A stretch of DNA of 64,000 bases from Polytrichum commune (taxonomy: Eukaryota; Streptophyta; Polytrichopsida; Polytrichales; Polytrichaceae): the NCBI GenBank assembly GCA_950295325.1, contig OX485805.1, positions 17,781,501-17,845,500 of the forward strand. Reading direction: 5' to 3'. Shown here in pieces: positions 9,501-22,900 of this stretch (position 1 is the first letter of the stretch; each line of letters begins with the position of its first letter). The notes below the pieces were generated by a model. The model had not been told where the DNA came from. It did no database searches and saw only the letters and a program-made list of their open reading frames with translations. Made by a program: the position numbers and the translations under genes.

Positions 9501-12500
9501 ATATTATGTTTGTTGTTTTTTTTGTTTGTCCCATTGTTACCTTGGGACAAGTTTGCAAACGAGTTGTTCTTATGCTCTGCAGGAAAGCAAAAAATCAGCT
9601 ATTTATAAAATGCGTGAGGATTTTGGCAAAGGTGGTGCAAATCAAGTTGAGAAAAAGGTTCCTGCTTCCTCACCAGGCAAGTTAGGAGCTTCGAAACCTA
9701 AATCAGATGTGAGAGATGCCTCCACAAAACGCCAACGGTTTACTGATGGAGAGAGCGATCCAAAAGAACAGTCTCAAGCAAGTGGTGTGAACAACTCTCT
9801 TGGATTAGATAAATCTGGTGCAGTGGTCAATGCCAAAGCAGATGCTGATGACCAGCATCTACCATTACTAAAGAGATCTAGGGTTCGAGTAGAAAAACTC
9901 TTATCTTCAGAAGACCGGTTACTGGAAGGTAAGCAGAAGCATTTCACTCCGGGTCGATCTAGTCTGGATGTGGTCAGCAGTGAAAAAGATTCACCCAGAG
10001 ATGGGAAGTCAAGAGAGAGAGGAACCAGCTTGCCTCCTAAAGCAGACAAGGATCGTATGAGGAAGGCTGCATTTGATGGTGAGGCTGCTCTTCCTCCTTC
10101 CAAACGTCGACATCGTGCTCTGGAAGCTATGAGTGCTTGTGAGGCAGAAGCTGCAACAGCAAGTGCTACTCAACCTAGAGAGTCAGCAGCAGAACCTGAA
10201 GCTTTTTCTGATCCTGTTGGTTTGGTTGAGCCCACTGGAGCTGACTTATCCGAAATTCCTAAGAGGGAGAGCAAGTCGCCCAAGTCTCGTATGCAGAGCA
10301 CAAATATTTGTTCTACTGTTATGTCAGAGTCCCTCTTGGAGTCTATGGATGGAGCAAAGCTACAGAAGCCAGAAAGTGGTGTTGAGAATATGGGAAATCA
10401 TGAAAGGTTAGAGACCAAAAAGTCTCATCCTTTCAAAGATGCACAAGCTGCTTCAGCTTCTCCAAATAAACTTGGAGGTGTTGAAGATTTGAATAAGGTG
10501 CATTCAATCAAGTCAGAGGTTAAAGGGAAAAACCCAAAGTCAAAGGCTTCTACTCCCTTTAAGGATCCTGGCTCTGTGCTATCTAATAGTCCATCTCTTC
10601 ATGGAAAATCTGATGCTGAAGGGATGCCTTCCAAAGGTTATGCAAGTCCTGCCCCTGCCAAATCAATCTTGGAGCCTGGGACAGAGAAACGAAAGGGGCA
10701 TTTAACTACCTCTGACAGTGGAAAGTTGGGGACACCTACTTCAGGTGGGCAAGACACATTTTTGTCCCTGGGAAAGCCAACTTCTGAGGACTCGAGCATA
10801 AAGAATGCGTGAGTACCTAAATAAGCTGTTCTGTTTTATTGGTTGTTCCTCCGCTACCTGGTTGATGTGTTCACATGTTTCTCTCTGACTAATGACGCAT
10901 TATCACACATGAGACAACATTATTCTGATAGCAAATCTAATCAAGATTTCCTATGTTTCTGTGTCATGTGTCCAAGCTACTTCTCCAGGGAATTCATCTC
11001 TTAAAACCATGACTTCAACCTAATCACCTCGTTACATTGCTTCCAACCTCTTCTGCTTGTACTTTCTTGTTTTACTATTACCAATTTTCTACCATATAAA
11101 GTTCTTAAATACTCTGAATATGTTTCTTGCATCTTCAATAATATTCTGCTTGTTGCTCAATACCAGGGTTCTTCTGGCTATTGAGAAGCGGAACGCGCTG
11201 AAGAGAGAAGGAGATTCATCTGCTTCCATGAAGGTCCTCATTGCAGCAGCTCAAGCTAAACAGCGAGCTCGCCATAGTTCCACAGGTAAGGAACTGCATT
11301 TGTGTTATTTCTTGTTTAGCTTTGTGTTTTTTTGGTAATGAGTAAATATTGTCTATCCACTCAAATTTTTTCTTCATTTTTTGGTATAATTCATTTTGAA
11401 GATGGAAGGAAACTCACAAGGATGTATTGATATAGGTGGATCTATGCCATTGGGTTCTGCTGAGCTTGATAAGCTTACAAGTGGCATGGTATCCAGCCCT
11501 TCTCCTTCACAGAGAAGAGGGAGCTCAAGGTTAACTTCACCAATTCAACATGGGCAAGGGCCTGTTGTGACCCCACTTGATATCCACAAGAGGACAGAAT
11601 TTGACAACATGCGACATGCGGGTTGGAATGCAAGTGGGGAGGAAAGAACTACTTTTATGCCGAAAGAACCTGCTGTGGATACGGAAGCCACTGTTGCACG
11701 AGACACTTTTGTGGGAATGTTAGAAACTGTCTCACGCACAAAGGACAGCATAGGCCGCACAACACGGCAGGCCATGGATTGTGCAAAGCATGGGATTGCT
11801 GAGCAGGTATGCTTAGTGGAGTCAATATATTGATGTGGTGGCTGCTGGTGCAGAAATATTACTAGAGTTAGGCGCTTATGGTTTTGAGAGATTGTTGATA
11901 CTACTAGACAAAATAATTGTGTGATTGCAATGTAAACATATACAAAAGAAGAAAATCAGAGGAATTGGCTACATCAATATTTTTATGGTAATATTTGGCC
12001 AGATTTACAATCCGTACTGTACCAGTGTTTTACCTGGGACTGAGCATAACGAGTGTTGGGGTCGTTCCATATCTATGTTGTTTTGATGGGCATTGAGTTT
12101 AAAATTGCATGTTGTGATTCTTGTAGATTATTGAGGTCATTGTAAGGAAATTGGAGAATGAGCCCAGCTTTCATCGGCGTGTTGACTATTGGTTCCTTCT
12201 TGATTCTGTTACACAAGTTGCTCACACACAGAAAGGTTTGTTTCGCTTCTATGCGATTGGCCTATTCACAGTGTGTACAGTAGGGATCAGTCCTTGGACT
12301 GCTTGTCAAGTTTTGGGCTTGTTTGTTATTTAGCTTGCCTGACCTCAAATTATGAAAGATTAAAAGCCTAAGAATAAAAACTTCTGTCTCCTTTCATGTG
12401 CACCTGTGGTAGTTGGTTAGTGTGCAGTCTACTTTTGTACAGATATTGCTTTTAGGTCAATGCAAATATGACCTTGGGGCACTTATTGGATTGGCCTTTT

Positions 12501-15500
12501 TCCTGTTTGTACTCTGTAAATTCCAATTGTTCGCAACTGATATTTGCATTTTGGGTGTGTATCAGTGGCAGTTTTCCTTCCAATAGTGCAGTCGTTCCTT
12601 CCTCGAATACTGAATGCAGCTGCTCCACCAGGTGGTGTTGCTCGTGAAAACCGAAAACAGTGTCTGAAGGTAAACGTATTTCATAATCTATGTGACAGGT
12701 GCTACACTGAATGTGATATTTAGTGTCATTTACTGTTTGGATTTACGCAACGCTATATTTACTGTACTTCTCATCTTTTACCAACAAAGGTCGAATTGGT
12801 TGTTTGGACATTATAGAACATCAAAATCTTTACTTGTTAAAAAATACATTAATAATAAAGAAATAGGATTGTGTAGCTCCGACTATGAATTGACACTAAA
12901 TATCATATTTAGTGTAGTACTTCTGTTTTGATCTTTAAATTATACATGACACTCTCCTTAGCTATCTTGTCTTGCATTTTCAAAGTCAAGAAAATCAGGA
13001 TGTTCCATGCCTAAAATTTGCAATCATTCTGTGGAGTTTGGGATTATTTATGTGTAGTTATTCTAAAAATAAGATGGGATAGAGTCTACAATTCAAATTC
13101 CTGGTACATCTGTTATTTTGCTAGGAAATATTTGCAATAGGTTATGAATCAGTTATTCTGTTTTGTTGAAATTGGCCTGGTTCCAGAGCTCCTTGTAGAG
13201 ATCTATTAATGTGTTTCTTAGAGCTTAGAAATACTTTTGAATTATATCCTCACAACTGAACTTTCTGGGTGTAAGGTGTTTGTAACTGACTAGAAGTGTT
13301 CACTACAGGTGTTGAATTTGTGGCTTGAACGTAAAGTGATGCCAGATTCAGTTCTGCGTCATTTTATGACTGAAATAGAGTCGCACAATGATGACAAGGA
13401 CTCGTCTGGAAATGGTCCACGTCGACTTTCACGATCTGAGCGTGCAGTGGATGATCCTGTGAGGGAGATGGAGGGCATGCTTGTAGACGAGTATGGGAGG
13501 TGAGGATATTCTTATCTCATGTGGACAATGTCCATTGAGATTGCATGTTTTTGTTGTTAACTTCTGAGTTGATGTTTCAATATCATTGCCTTTTGGTCTG
13601 CTTTTGTATTGGCTTGTTGGGAGTTTTCAGGGTGCTATGAAGTGCAAGTGACAGCTTTTGTGCTTTTTGCATTGTTTGAGTAGGTTCTGATTACCTGGTC
13701 ACTGCCTATTGTCTTCTTTCTCTTATTGAGTGATCCTTGTGGAACCTATTACCAAATATTTTCTTTGTTATTTTTTTTCGCTGGATCTAGGAAGCATACT
13801 TAAAAGGCATATTTTTTTAGACAGAAATGCGTTTCTCCAGTTCAGGTATTTTTGGCCTCAATTTGATGATGGTTACGATGTTGACCAACATTGTGTATCC
13901 TCTTCTGCAGCAATGCTACATTGAACCTACCCGATGGGTTCATCCTCCCTCAAATGTATGAAGACGATGATGAGGGCAGTGATGGTGGAGGAAAAAAGAT
14001 AGAGTCTGAACTGTTGAGTACTATATGCACAGCTGTTACCGTGGAAACAGAGGAACCAGCAGAGAGGCGGCATCATGTACTTGAAGATGTGGATGGGGAG
14101 CTTGAGATGGAGGATGTTTCGCCAACAGCTGAGTCAGAGTTAATTGCCCACAAAGAGCGGGAACAGCTTCTAGCAGATCGCTTTGTTGAGGACTCTAGGA
14201 CAAACTCTAATCAGCCCCCTCTGCCACCAGGACCTCCACCTTCTTTACCGTCACCACCTCCTTTGCCAGCATCCCCGCCCCCCTCATCTCCACCACCCCC
14301 TCCTCCATCATCTCCACCTCCACCAACACCTGCCTCTCAGGCACTTTTTCTCACCCCATCGACCCATGCTTTACAAAATTCTAGACAATCTCAGGATGCC
14401 CATATACACCAGCCAAGTGAATCTCCCTCTACACCGACTGGATACTTCTCTCAACAATGCAATCAATCTGATACAGGGTCTCATGGGCAGCAGTCAGGTG
14501 AAGAGAACCCTGCATTTTCTCAGCAGTCAACCCAAAGTAACAATGGGTTCACTCAACAGCCCAGTCCAGCAAATGTAGTTGCTGGCATACAGTCTATTCA
14601 AATGACCAAACAGATATCTGGTGGGGACATATCATATAGTTCTCCACCTGCCTACCTGTTACCACAACTGGGCTCCAGATCAATTGCATTCTCTGCTGGG
14701 TCAAAGATTGCATCAACAGTACCACAAACCTCTCCTCTTCCACCCCCACCTCCACAGCATTACAGTCCAGGTTTCACTCAAGCGCCATACCCTAGTATGC
14801 GTCTTCCACCCCCTCCTCCTCTTCCTACTTCATTTCGTCCTCAACGTGTGTGGTCGGACTCTTTTGCATCCCCAGCAGGTGATGGGGATCAGATTTCACC
14901 TCGATTGGCAAGGGCTCGGGAAGACCAGATTCGAGAAGTGCACCAGAACTCTAGTAGTGAAAGAGCTGGTGAGCCACAAAGTGTGCCTCCAGATGGAGGA
15001 AGCTCACAAAGTGCAAGTAATGCTACCAATGCACTTCCTGAAGGTACATCCTCTATGATATTAAAGTCCGGTTTGTAGGTTTTGGCACATTTTTCACATG
15101 CTCTTCTGATATGTATGTACCTATGTGCTCATTGCTATTTCGTCAGCCCCTGTCTAAGCTTCTCGTGCCTGACTTTTCCAATTTTTCGAATTAACACTCC
15201 CTGTGTAGGATTTAGGTTTCTTAGTATCAGTGTCAGAATTTTCTGCCTCCACCCTCAACAATCACGTCTCCTAGAATTTTCTTTTGTAACACAGGTCATA
15301 CATGATAATGTTAACTGTAATATTACATGGGTGTAGAAAAATCTGAATTGTTTAATTAGCAGATTCTGGTGGAAAGTACTCCAAGTTGTGAAATTCCAAG
15401 TGTGAAGTAATTATGTGGATTGTCTCCAGGTATACAATCAGCAGAACAAGTGTCAGTAGGTGGAACGCCTGGTTATTCCTCAAGTGCACCCATGTATTTA

Positions 15501-16061
15501 ACTCAGGATCAAGTTCATAGAATGAATGCCGGTGTTCGACCTGGATCAGGTGCACAGTTCCAGTATGGGCCCCCAGGGATGCAGCCCTTCATGCGTGGTC
15601 GGCCAGTTGGACCTTTTAGTCCATATGGACAGTTTCAAGGTAAGCTGGAACCTTGTGTACAGATGGCTGAGAGTCTAGTTTGTGTGATCTTAGTATCTTA
15701 CCTTCTGATTTGTTATCTGGTAGTTCCATTGTTTGAAGCCCTGGTTTCTGCCGGAATTGCATAATCTAGTATGATATCATCCTATTTCCCTTGTGATGGA
15801 ATTCTTTAATGATCCTGGTTTCGAAGTCTCTTGTCTCTGTAGGTTCTCGTCCTCTTATGTGAAATGGTCTTAGCTTTTATGTGGTGTATATTTGTTTTTT
15901 CTGCTGCTATTTTTGAGGAGCAAGTGCAATCTTTGATGTGTTCTTCTTTCACTTGCATTGATCTACTAGTGATCCTTGTGTGAGCAGGAAATCAGGCCCA
16001 GATGCCGATGCTTGGTTTCAGACCAGGAGGGCCTGCTCAGAGTTCGTGGAGGCCAAGTTGA
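6548..16061 (+). CDS. HUA2: HUA2-like protein (PWWP + CID domains), 12 exons, 1653 aa
   Basis: Exons: 6548-6700, 7708-7781, 7869-9066, 9583-10808, 11167-11285, 11436-11806, 12127-12235, 12566-12669, 13309-13499, 13911-15043, 15430-15639, 15988-16061. All introns are GT-AG and the phases close exactly. Residues about 35-120 form a PWWP domain (GDLVLAKVKGWPAWPAQ, split by intron 1 as is usual), a methyl-histone/DNA reader. About 1015-1165 is an RPR/CID fold (KLENEPSFHRRVDYWFLLDS; RENRKQCLKVLNLWLERK) that binds the RNA polymerase II CTD. A proline-rich stretch (14206-14340) and Gln/Pro-rich tail follow. Exons 3 and 4 encode a long Lys/Glu/Ser-rich linker with basic nuclear-targeting clusters. 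This order is diagnostic of Arabidopsis HUA2 and HULK proteins, nuclear pre-mRNA processing factors acting on floral and flowering-time genes; it is longer than HUA2 (about 1390 aa). The start is chosen because it precedes the PWWP core in phase. Function here is inferred from family. Confidence 0.9.
7258..7315. repeat. (GA)n tract in intron 1 of HUA2-like gene
   Basis: A second GAGA/GACA run lies in the 1-kb first intron, echoing the one in the presumed leader. Large first introns with GA tracts can carry enhancer activity in plants; none is shown here. Confidence 0.75.
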
Positions 16062-17367
16062 TTTCTGTTGGCATTGAAAAGGTAGACTTTGCCACATACA
16101 GGCAATATAGCTTGTGTTTTCCTACAGATGATATGAGGCCCTGCAACTGAGTGAACATGATTCTGGGTGTACGAACTATGAATACTTGTTTGAGTAGGCT
16201 TTGCGCAAAAGCTTACTTTGAATTGTGACCACAGTGATCTGGCCGAAGTGGATGCCAAATTTGATTGCGCATCTCATGAAAACCACCTGGCAGGTCACGT
16301 GTCTGCAGTGTCTCTGCACATACTGAAATGCCTGACCATGACTTGAGAACCTCGGTGTAATGAGCATGTTTTCTGGTTTTCTTTGAAGTTGCAAAAGTTC
16401 AAAGTGAAACTAGAAGACCTGCACTCCCTGTGAGGTGCTTTCTTAATTGGAGAAACATTCTGTGTCCTTGCAAGTAAGTCCTCAAGGTGCCTCATAGAAT
16501 TTCTAGGAGGAAAAAACTTAGTGTGTTTCTGTACATACTCTATACCCTAGTCACAGTATGCCGATTGCAGACGTGACCTTTCTGTAGATTTTGTATCTGT
16601 ACTGGAGATTCTTGTTGAGCTTTGTGCACGATATTTCTTATTCGGCCCATTTCTTCTACTTGGCTCTTTTCAATTTGCCTGGTATTCTTCGTTGACATTG
16701 TGATCACTTTCTTGTTTGTCTTTTGTGTTTTTAATTTTGATTAGTTCATTTCACTCCAAATATGTCCGAGTAAATTATGCAAGTTGTATCTGGAAGTACC
16801 AAAAGTATTAATGCAGTGTCCTTTTGTTTGACTAGCAACAAATGCCATGATACTACAGCTTGCAGATGTTAAGAGTTGGGGTTGCAGAAGTCACATGTAG
16901 TAGAGAGCTGAATATATACTAGGGAGGGTTATTTCATTTTTGTCAATATTCAGTATGTTTTGTCCGGGCTTCCAGGCTACAGAGAAATTCAAGCAGGTTT
17001 GTGAAGGCCACTTCTTTTTTAAAGTGGTGGTCAAGTCAGTTAGTATTCAGCTAGGTTTATTTTACATCTGATGCATTGCCAAACTGGTCCCTGAAGAAGC
17101 ACATGGGTAGCAGTTTTTTACTTCTGAGTATGAAAGTATCTGTGAAGTAGAACCTGTTAAAAAACCCAACCTATCTTGCTACCATTCATGCCTCCTCTTA
17201 GGTTCTCAATGCCATGGTGATCTTGTGACAGACTCTTTAGGCCTAGTTGTATCTAATGGTTTATGTTTTATCTATCTATGCTTGGAAAGTTTCACAGAAT
17301 TTGCATAATGAGCTTCTTTCTTTTTCATTTGAGTAATTTTGTGCATAGATACTGCTGTCACAAGATG
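16062..17367 (+). other. 3' UTR and downstream flank of HUA2-like gene
   Basis: Follows the TGA at 16059-16061. T-rich, with no further coding exon in phase and no conserved frame. The polyadenylation site could not be fixed. Confidence 0.5.
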
Positions 17368-17598
17368 ACTCCCTCTGTAGACTTAAAATGATCGTCTTTA
17401 CCCCTGGAGTTTTCTGTCCCAAAATGATTGTCCGAGATCAGATGTTTATTGATTTTGTTGAAGTAGAAATTGTTTGGCACACTGGATTGTCTGGCAAAAT
17501 TTTCTAGATCAACAAAATCAATGAACATCTGATCTCAGAAAATCATTTTGGGACAGAAAACTCTGGGGGGTAGGACAATCATTTTGGGAGAGAGGAGT
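17368..17598. mobile_element. Stowaway-like MITE with about 95-bp inverted arms
   Basis: ACTCCCTCTGTAG... at the left pairs with ...GAGAGAGGAGT at the right. The arms (about 17368-17467 and 17503-17598) are near-complementary over their whole length. The outer motif (CTCCCTC..AAAATGAT) is that of Tc1/mariner-type Stowaway MITEs. The CCCAAAATGATTGTC core recurs inside each arm at about +50, as if a second element were nested or dimerised. A TA duplication is seen clearly only on the right. Confidence 0.75.
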
Positions 17599-18511
17599 AA
17601 CAAACTACTACCCGATTTCCTTGCTGTGTCTTTCTGGAGTGTATTTCTATCATTTTTTAGGCTTTTGTTCCCAGATTTATCACTCGAGCACTTGGTAGTA
17701 GTGACTCAATTCGCGATCATACTTAATTTTGCATTGAACAAACAGATTTTCTGGTACTTGCAGTAATTTATGTCTGGTTTTATTTTACTTCTGGAGGTAG
17801 CATTAGCACCTTTTCGAATGGGATGATACTGGAGCTCATATGAGGGGACTATTTCTTAGCTTTTCAACTCAGAAGGATTTTGAGGTGTTGGTGTGTGAGG
17901 TTACATGTATCGCATTTTCTCATTTTTTAATCCTGAAATCGAGGTAATTGCGGCAAGAACCTTGGAGTTCTCAAGTGAAACTCTATCCAAGAGTTTAGAA
18001 CCCATCAAAGAGTTTGGTGGGTTGGCAGATACTCAGGCCTGCGCTGTGGCCGTTTTCTGTCTTGGATCTCAGTCTCATTCTGTGTATTTGTTACTGTTTG
18101 GGATACTGTGTTATAGGAGGTTGATAGACCTAAAGGGGAGGTGAGACAATCTTTTTATTGATGTTCTTGAAACATCCTGTTATCTCAGCAGGGTGATAAA
18201 TAGGCGCCCTCGAAGCAGCACTATCCATGCTTAATTGGGATAATCACGGACAGAATGCAATACACTTCTGATGAAGAGTGAGAATGCTCTTCTTGTAGGG
18301 TGGACAAACCTCTGTAGGTCCTTATAACAACATTCTTGCCAGGTATTTCACTTCCCAGCCTGGAATGTCTCTCCTTTTACATTAGAACACTCACAGAAGT
18401 AGGTTAACCTGCAAAATCGCTCATTACTGTGTCATTGCATTGAGAATTCAACACACAGTTCCGCATATACTGATTATAAGGACCAATGTAGCACATAAAA
18501 TTACACATATT
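17599..18511. other. Spacer without recognisable gene
   Basis: No conserved frame on either strand; the open frame at 17905-18144 shows no known domain. Confidence 0.5.
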
Positions 18512-19148
18512 GCTCTTTGACAAAAATACATGTACATGGCTAGATGTTACTATGTTCCTGGGTAACTGGACTTTTATGTGTATTGTGACTGCCCCAGTCA
18601 AAACAATAGTAAGTACCTTTTGGGCTTAGATGTATTTGAGAAGTCTAGAGTATCTTGTTATCTTGTCTCTCCTAACAAGATGCTGCAGTCTACATTGTTG
18701 TCTAGAGACTCTGAGGTTTTGGTTTATAGATATCTCAAAACCGAAATGATGTTGAATCGCCTAAAAACTAGCCAGCATGAGCAGAGAGTGGATAATCCAA
18801 GAATAGCCATTTGCACCAGAATGCTCTTTGACAAAAGCATATGTACATGACTGAAGCTCAACTCTTTGGTCATGGATAACCAAACTTTCTGTGTATTTCG
18901 ACTCTGCCAGTCACAATGAACATATATTGTCAGTAGGACAAAACATGCTCAAACAAAGCCTGCAATATCTTGTTACCTTGTATTTGCAAACAAGATACTG
19001 AAGTCTACTCTCTTGAGCTTCTCTCATCTACAGAGATTGAGGTATTGGATTTACTGATATCTCAATACCAAATGACATTGAATACTAGAAAAAGTAGGCA
19101 GTGTTAGCCGAGATTGGATTAGCCAAGAATCACAATTTAGACTAGAAT
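18512..19148. repeat. Diverged tandem duplication, 2 x about 320 bp
   Basis: Unit 1 starts at 18512 and unit 2 at 18833, both with GCTCTTTGACAAAA. Collinear landmarks follow: TGTACATG, TATCTTGTTA, AACAAGAT and GATATCTCAA. The units differ by indels and roughly a quarter to a third of bases by eye. A possible third start (TATCCTCTGAC) follows at 19150. Non-coding. Confidence 0.75.
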
Positions 19149-19938
19149 GATATCCTCTGACAACACAGTGCAATGTTTTGGACACTTGTTTTCTTTGGCA
19201 GGATCTGGAGCTGCGATAGTCTGTGTGGGTCATTTGTTTGTTCAATCATGAATCTCCTACTTGTAATTATCAAATGGAGTCCTGATCCATGGAATTTTAA
19301 TATAATCACTGAAACTTCATCTACTACACTTGTTCCAGAGGTGAAGTGATGAGATGGAGTTGGATAGCACTGTAATGAAAGATACATGGTTTGATATTTG
19401 AGGTTCATGTAATTTGTGAATAACTGCACTGTACTACGAACATTGTCGAAGATTTTTTTTCTAATGGTTTTGTGTCTTTCATTCAGATACTGCTTATATT
19501 TACCATGGCACATAGTAGTCCACAGTATAGCAGATGTCATATGACATGAAATCTGGCAATGGTGCACTCATGAGTAATACGTTCAGACTCTTCCTATTGA
19601 AGCGACTATGTCCAGCATTCAGGCAGGATTAATTCGGTGAAGTACATCAGAGAATGTCCATTGACTGTGATATTACTCTCTGCCATAATGCAGACCTAGT
19701 CTTGCAGAAGTCTACTGTCTGCAAAGGCAAGCAAGGAAGTGGGGTGGTGTGGATGTTTCTAACAACAATTTCTAACAGGGACTTGAAAGGATAATTCTTC
19801 TTTTTAAAACCGGAAGTGTTTCAATTGACCTGAAAGTTGTGGCCATTGAAAAATCAGGGGCACAATCAAAAGGAGAACACACTATCCTCTTAAATCTCGG
19901 AATCAAGACTGGGCTTGGTGACACAAAATATGCAAGAC
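19149..19938. other. Spacer / 3' flank of the ORP gene
   Basis: Between the tandem duplication and the ORP stop codon. It probably contains the ORP 3' UTR on the minus strand; no gene seen. Confidence 0.5.
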
Positions 19939-22900
19939 CTACATGATGTCAGGACAATCTTCCCAGTTTTGTTTCTCACGAGCATCCCAGTAGGTGCCTT
20001 TGTAAACCCAGGAAGGTTCTATGTTGCCATCCTCAATTGTCTTCACATCTGAAACTCCTGGCTCTCGCTGCAGGAGGTTTGGGCCAACTCCGACATCAAT
20101 AATTCTTCTCATGTGTACGAAGACGTTCATGTGTACATAATCAAAATCATGTGACATCACTTTATGGAGTCATCCCCATGGACTACAAATTTGGAAGGTA
20201 TTACAGCTATCTCCTTACTTAATATGCCATGAGGAATCGTTAGCAAATGTTCCTTAAAAGTTTGTATTAATTGTGAAGAGATGAAAGAGACGAAAATAAC
20301 CTAGGTGACTCAAACCCTAAACAAGCAGAAGCCTAGAAAACAAGCTCAGTAAAGAAGTACATTTGTGTAGAATAATGGCAATGTAATGAAAAATCAATCA
20401 AAAGGTCTAAGTGTCTCAAGGAAAATAACAAAACAACTGGTTTCCATAAGAGGATGGCTTTTATTTTATTTATAATAATTATTCAAAGTGTGTTATAATT
20501 TGGAGCGAAAGAGAACAGTGACAACTGAAGACTCAAACCTGTTTGAACCACATTCTCTTCCATTCCATCTGGTGCTCTTTCCGTATTCGGCAAGCTGCCC
20601 TTTGCTTCTCTTCCAATCGCAATTTCTCTATAGTGGCCTTCTCAAAATCTCCATCCTCCTGAATATAAGAAGGAAGGATGTCAGTCTTCTGAAATAAATT
20701 GCTGTTTCAAGATTTTGAATCCTTCAAATGACATGCTGGTGACCTCTTATTCTTTGAAATATTGCTTTATAAGGATCACATTACCAGGGCACGCTGATCT
20801 TGTCGAAACCGCGAGTCAGTGGGTGGTAGTATCTCTGCCAATGTAGAAGCAAGCTCTGAATAACACGAAATCGTTAATTTAGTCAGTCTTTAGGGGAGAG
20901 CAGAATTTCCCAAAATCAAAAGAGCAAGAAAAACCTCAGTTAAATCACGTATGAACCCTGTTTTTAGAATGACCAAGACTTATGCTTAAATTCATGATAC
21001 CTATGTAGTCAAGAACTAGAATCTGGAAACTGGATTTACCATTTAGGGCCAATGTGTAGCATGAAAAGCAATATTGTTGGTGGTAATCTTCGATCTGTTT
21101 GGGGGCTCTCCAAAGCAAACGGACTTCTGGACCATCTACACTAAAGTTGGTGCAAACTTCTGGACATGAGTAGATTGCTTCCATGTAATTACCAAAAATT
21201 GTGAATTGTGGCATCCCATTTGTATCATGAACCTGGTAAACGGCAAAAGTATTGGTATGATCAGTAATTTTCCATTGACAGAAAAAAAAACTGGATGTCC
21301 TACACACATGCAGGCCAGTATATACAGACTAGGTCATTGAAATACCTACTCAAACTAACGTATGCTTGGAGGCCATTGATCCACTACACTTATCAGAGTA
21401 AATAGTGGGGGCCAAACTATTGAGCTTATTGCTACACAAAAATAGTGTGGGTGCACACTCTTTACTAACAAAATATTTAATATTAGTCATTAAATTATTC
21501 AGTTGCATGGTTGTGTTCCATTCTATATTTAGCATTTGACATGGGCCTCCACTATTCATGGGAAGAAACTAAGAAAATATGAAGAAATTGACACGGATAC
21601 AAATAATGATTAGTGCTAGTTTGAATAGTACAAACATTATGAACAATGTCATTTATTTCAATGATAGTACTATTATGAATAGTATTTTTAGCGAATAATA
21701 TTGGGATGAATAGTGGTTCTTGCGAATATTCCTAGGATGAACAATAAGTCCTACGCATAGTGCTGGAAATATAACTCCACCCAAATTTCCAAGTTTAACT
21801 TAAATGTATAAATAGCAAATGAATATTCTTAATTTGTTTGGGGCCCCATGGAATATAATTGACGTATTCCAAGGTCATGAAACTGACTTGCATGCCTGAA
21901 TAATGCCACGGTGGTCCACAATGTAGGTTACAATTTTTCCATTTGCAAGACTTACAACCTAGAGGAAGGTGGTGCATAGTGACAAGTGTGACTAGGGTTG
22001 CAGACTAATTTCCTGTGTGATGGTGTATATAAATGCGCCGATAGCTTGAGTAGTTGAGATTAATCTCCACCTTGCAAGTGGTGTGAGTTATGTTCTCCAC
22101 CAAGCCATGGTAGAGTTACCTGCTATGGTCCATCCAATTGTTGTATGGGTTGTTGAATCAATTGGTCATCTTAAATGTTGTAGGTATTGTGGGGATTAGG
22201 GAGCCTAGTAGGGGAGGAATAATAGGCAATCATCTTGCCCCCCTCATAACGGGGGTTACAGAGAGTCCACCTCTTATTTCAGGCAGTAGCCTGGGATCCA
22301 AGAGACTCTAATATCTATGCTAGTGTTGACAAACATAAAGTGTTGTCTCTTTGGGCCACACTATAGGTTTCCCGCGGTAAGTCACATTCTACATATGCTC
22401 ATGCACTAAGGTGAGCAGGCCTTATACAGATGCATTTAGTTTTCAATCGTGGCCGTAGTCATTATATTTATAACTTGTGTAGCTCATATGAATATCTTAC
22501 TAATGTCAAGATGAAGATTTTATTTCTTATGAGATAATCACATAGGTTCCCCCAATTATATTAATCATTGAATCCATAATGGTTAACAAAATTTTGAGCA
22601 CTTAGTCCAATCTCTTATTACCACATGTCTTTTTGGTGTCTACATCTAAGCACATAATGTATACAATCCTTTTTTGGTAGCTTTTCTTAGTAAAACACCT
22701 ATATTTGAGTGGTGTGTGGTTCGACGTGAGTCAAGATCAGGTGCCAAAAAGACACGTGTTTAAAAGAGATAGGAGTGCGTGCTCAAAATATGATAATTAT
22801 TCTAGGCTCAATGTAATTGGGGGAACCTATAGAACCATTTAATTCGGGGGACAATGTGACCATCTTCACTTAGCAAATGAATAGGATATTCATATGAGCT

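Noticed and set aside
14183-15058. Two His/Leu/Pro-rich open frames on the plus strand
   Set aside because: They are out-of-phase shadows of the proline-rich exon 10 of the HUA2-like gene, which is the frame continuous with its neighbours.
19142-19567. 141-codon minus-strand open frame
   Set aside because: No recognisable domain, overlaps the tandem duplication border, and composition is that of spacer DNA.
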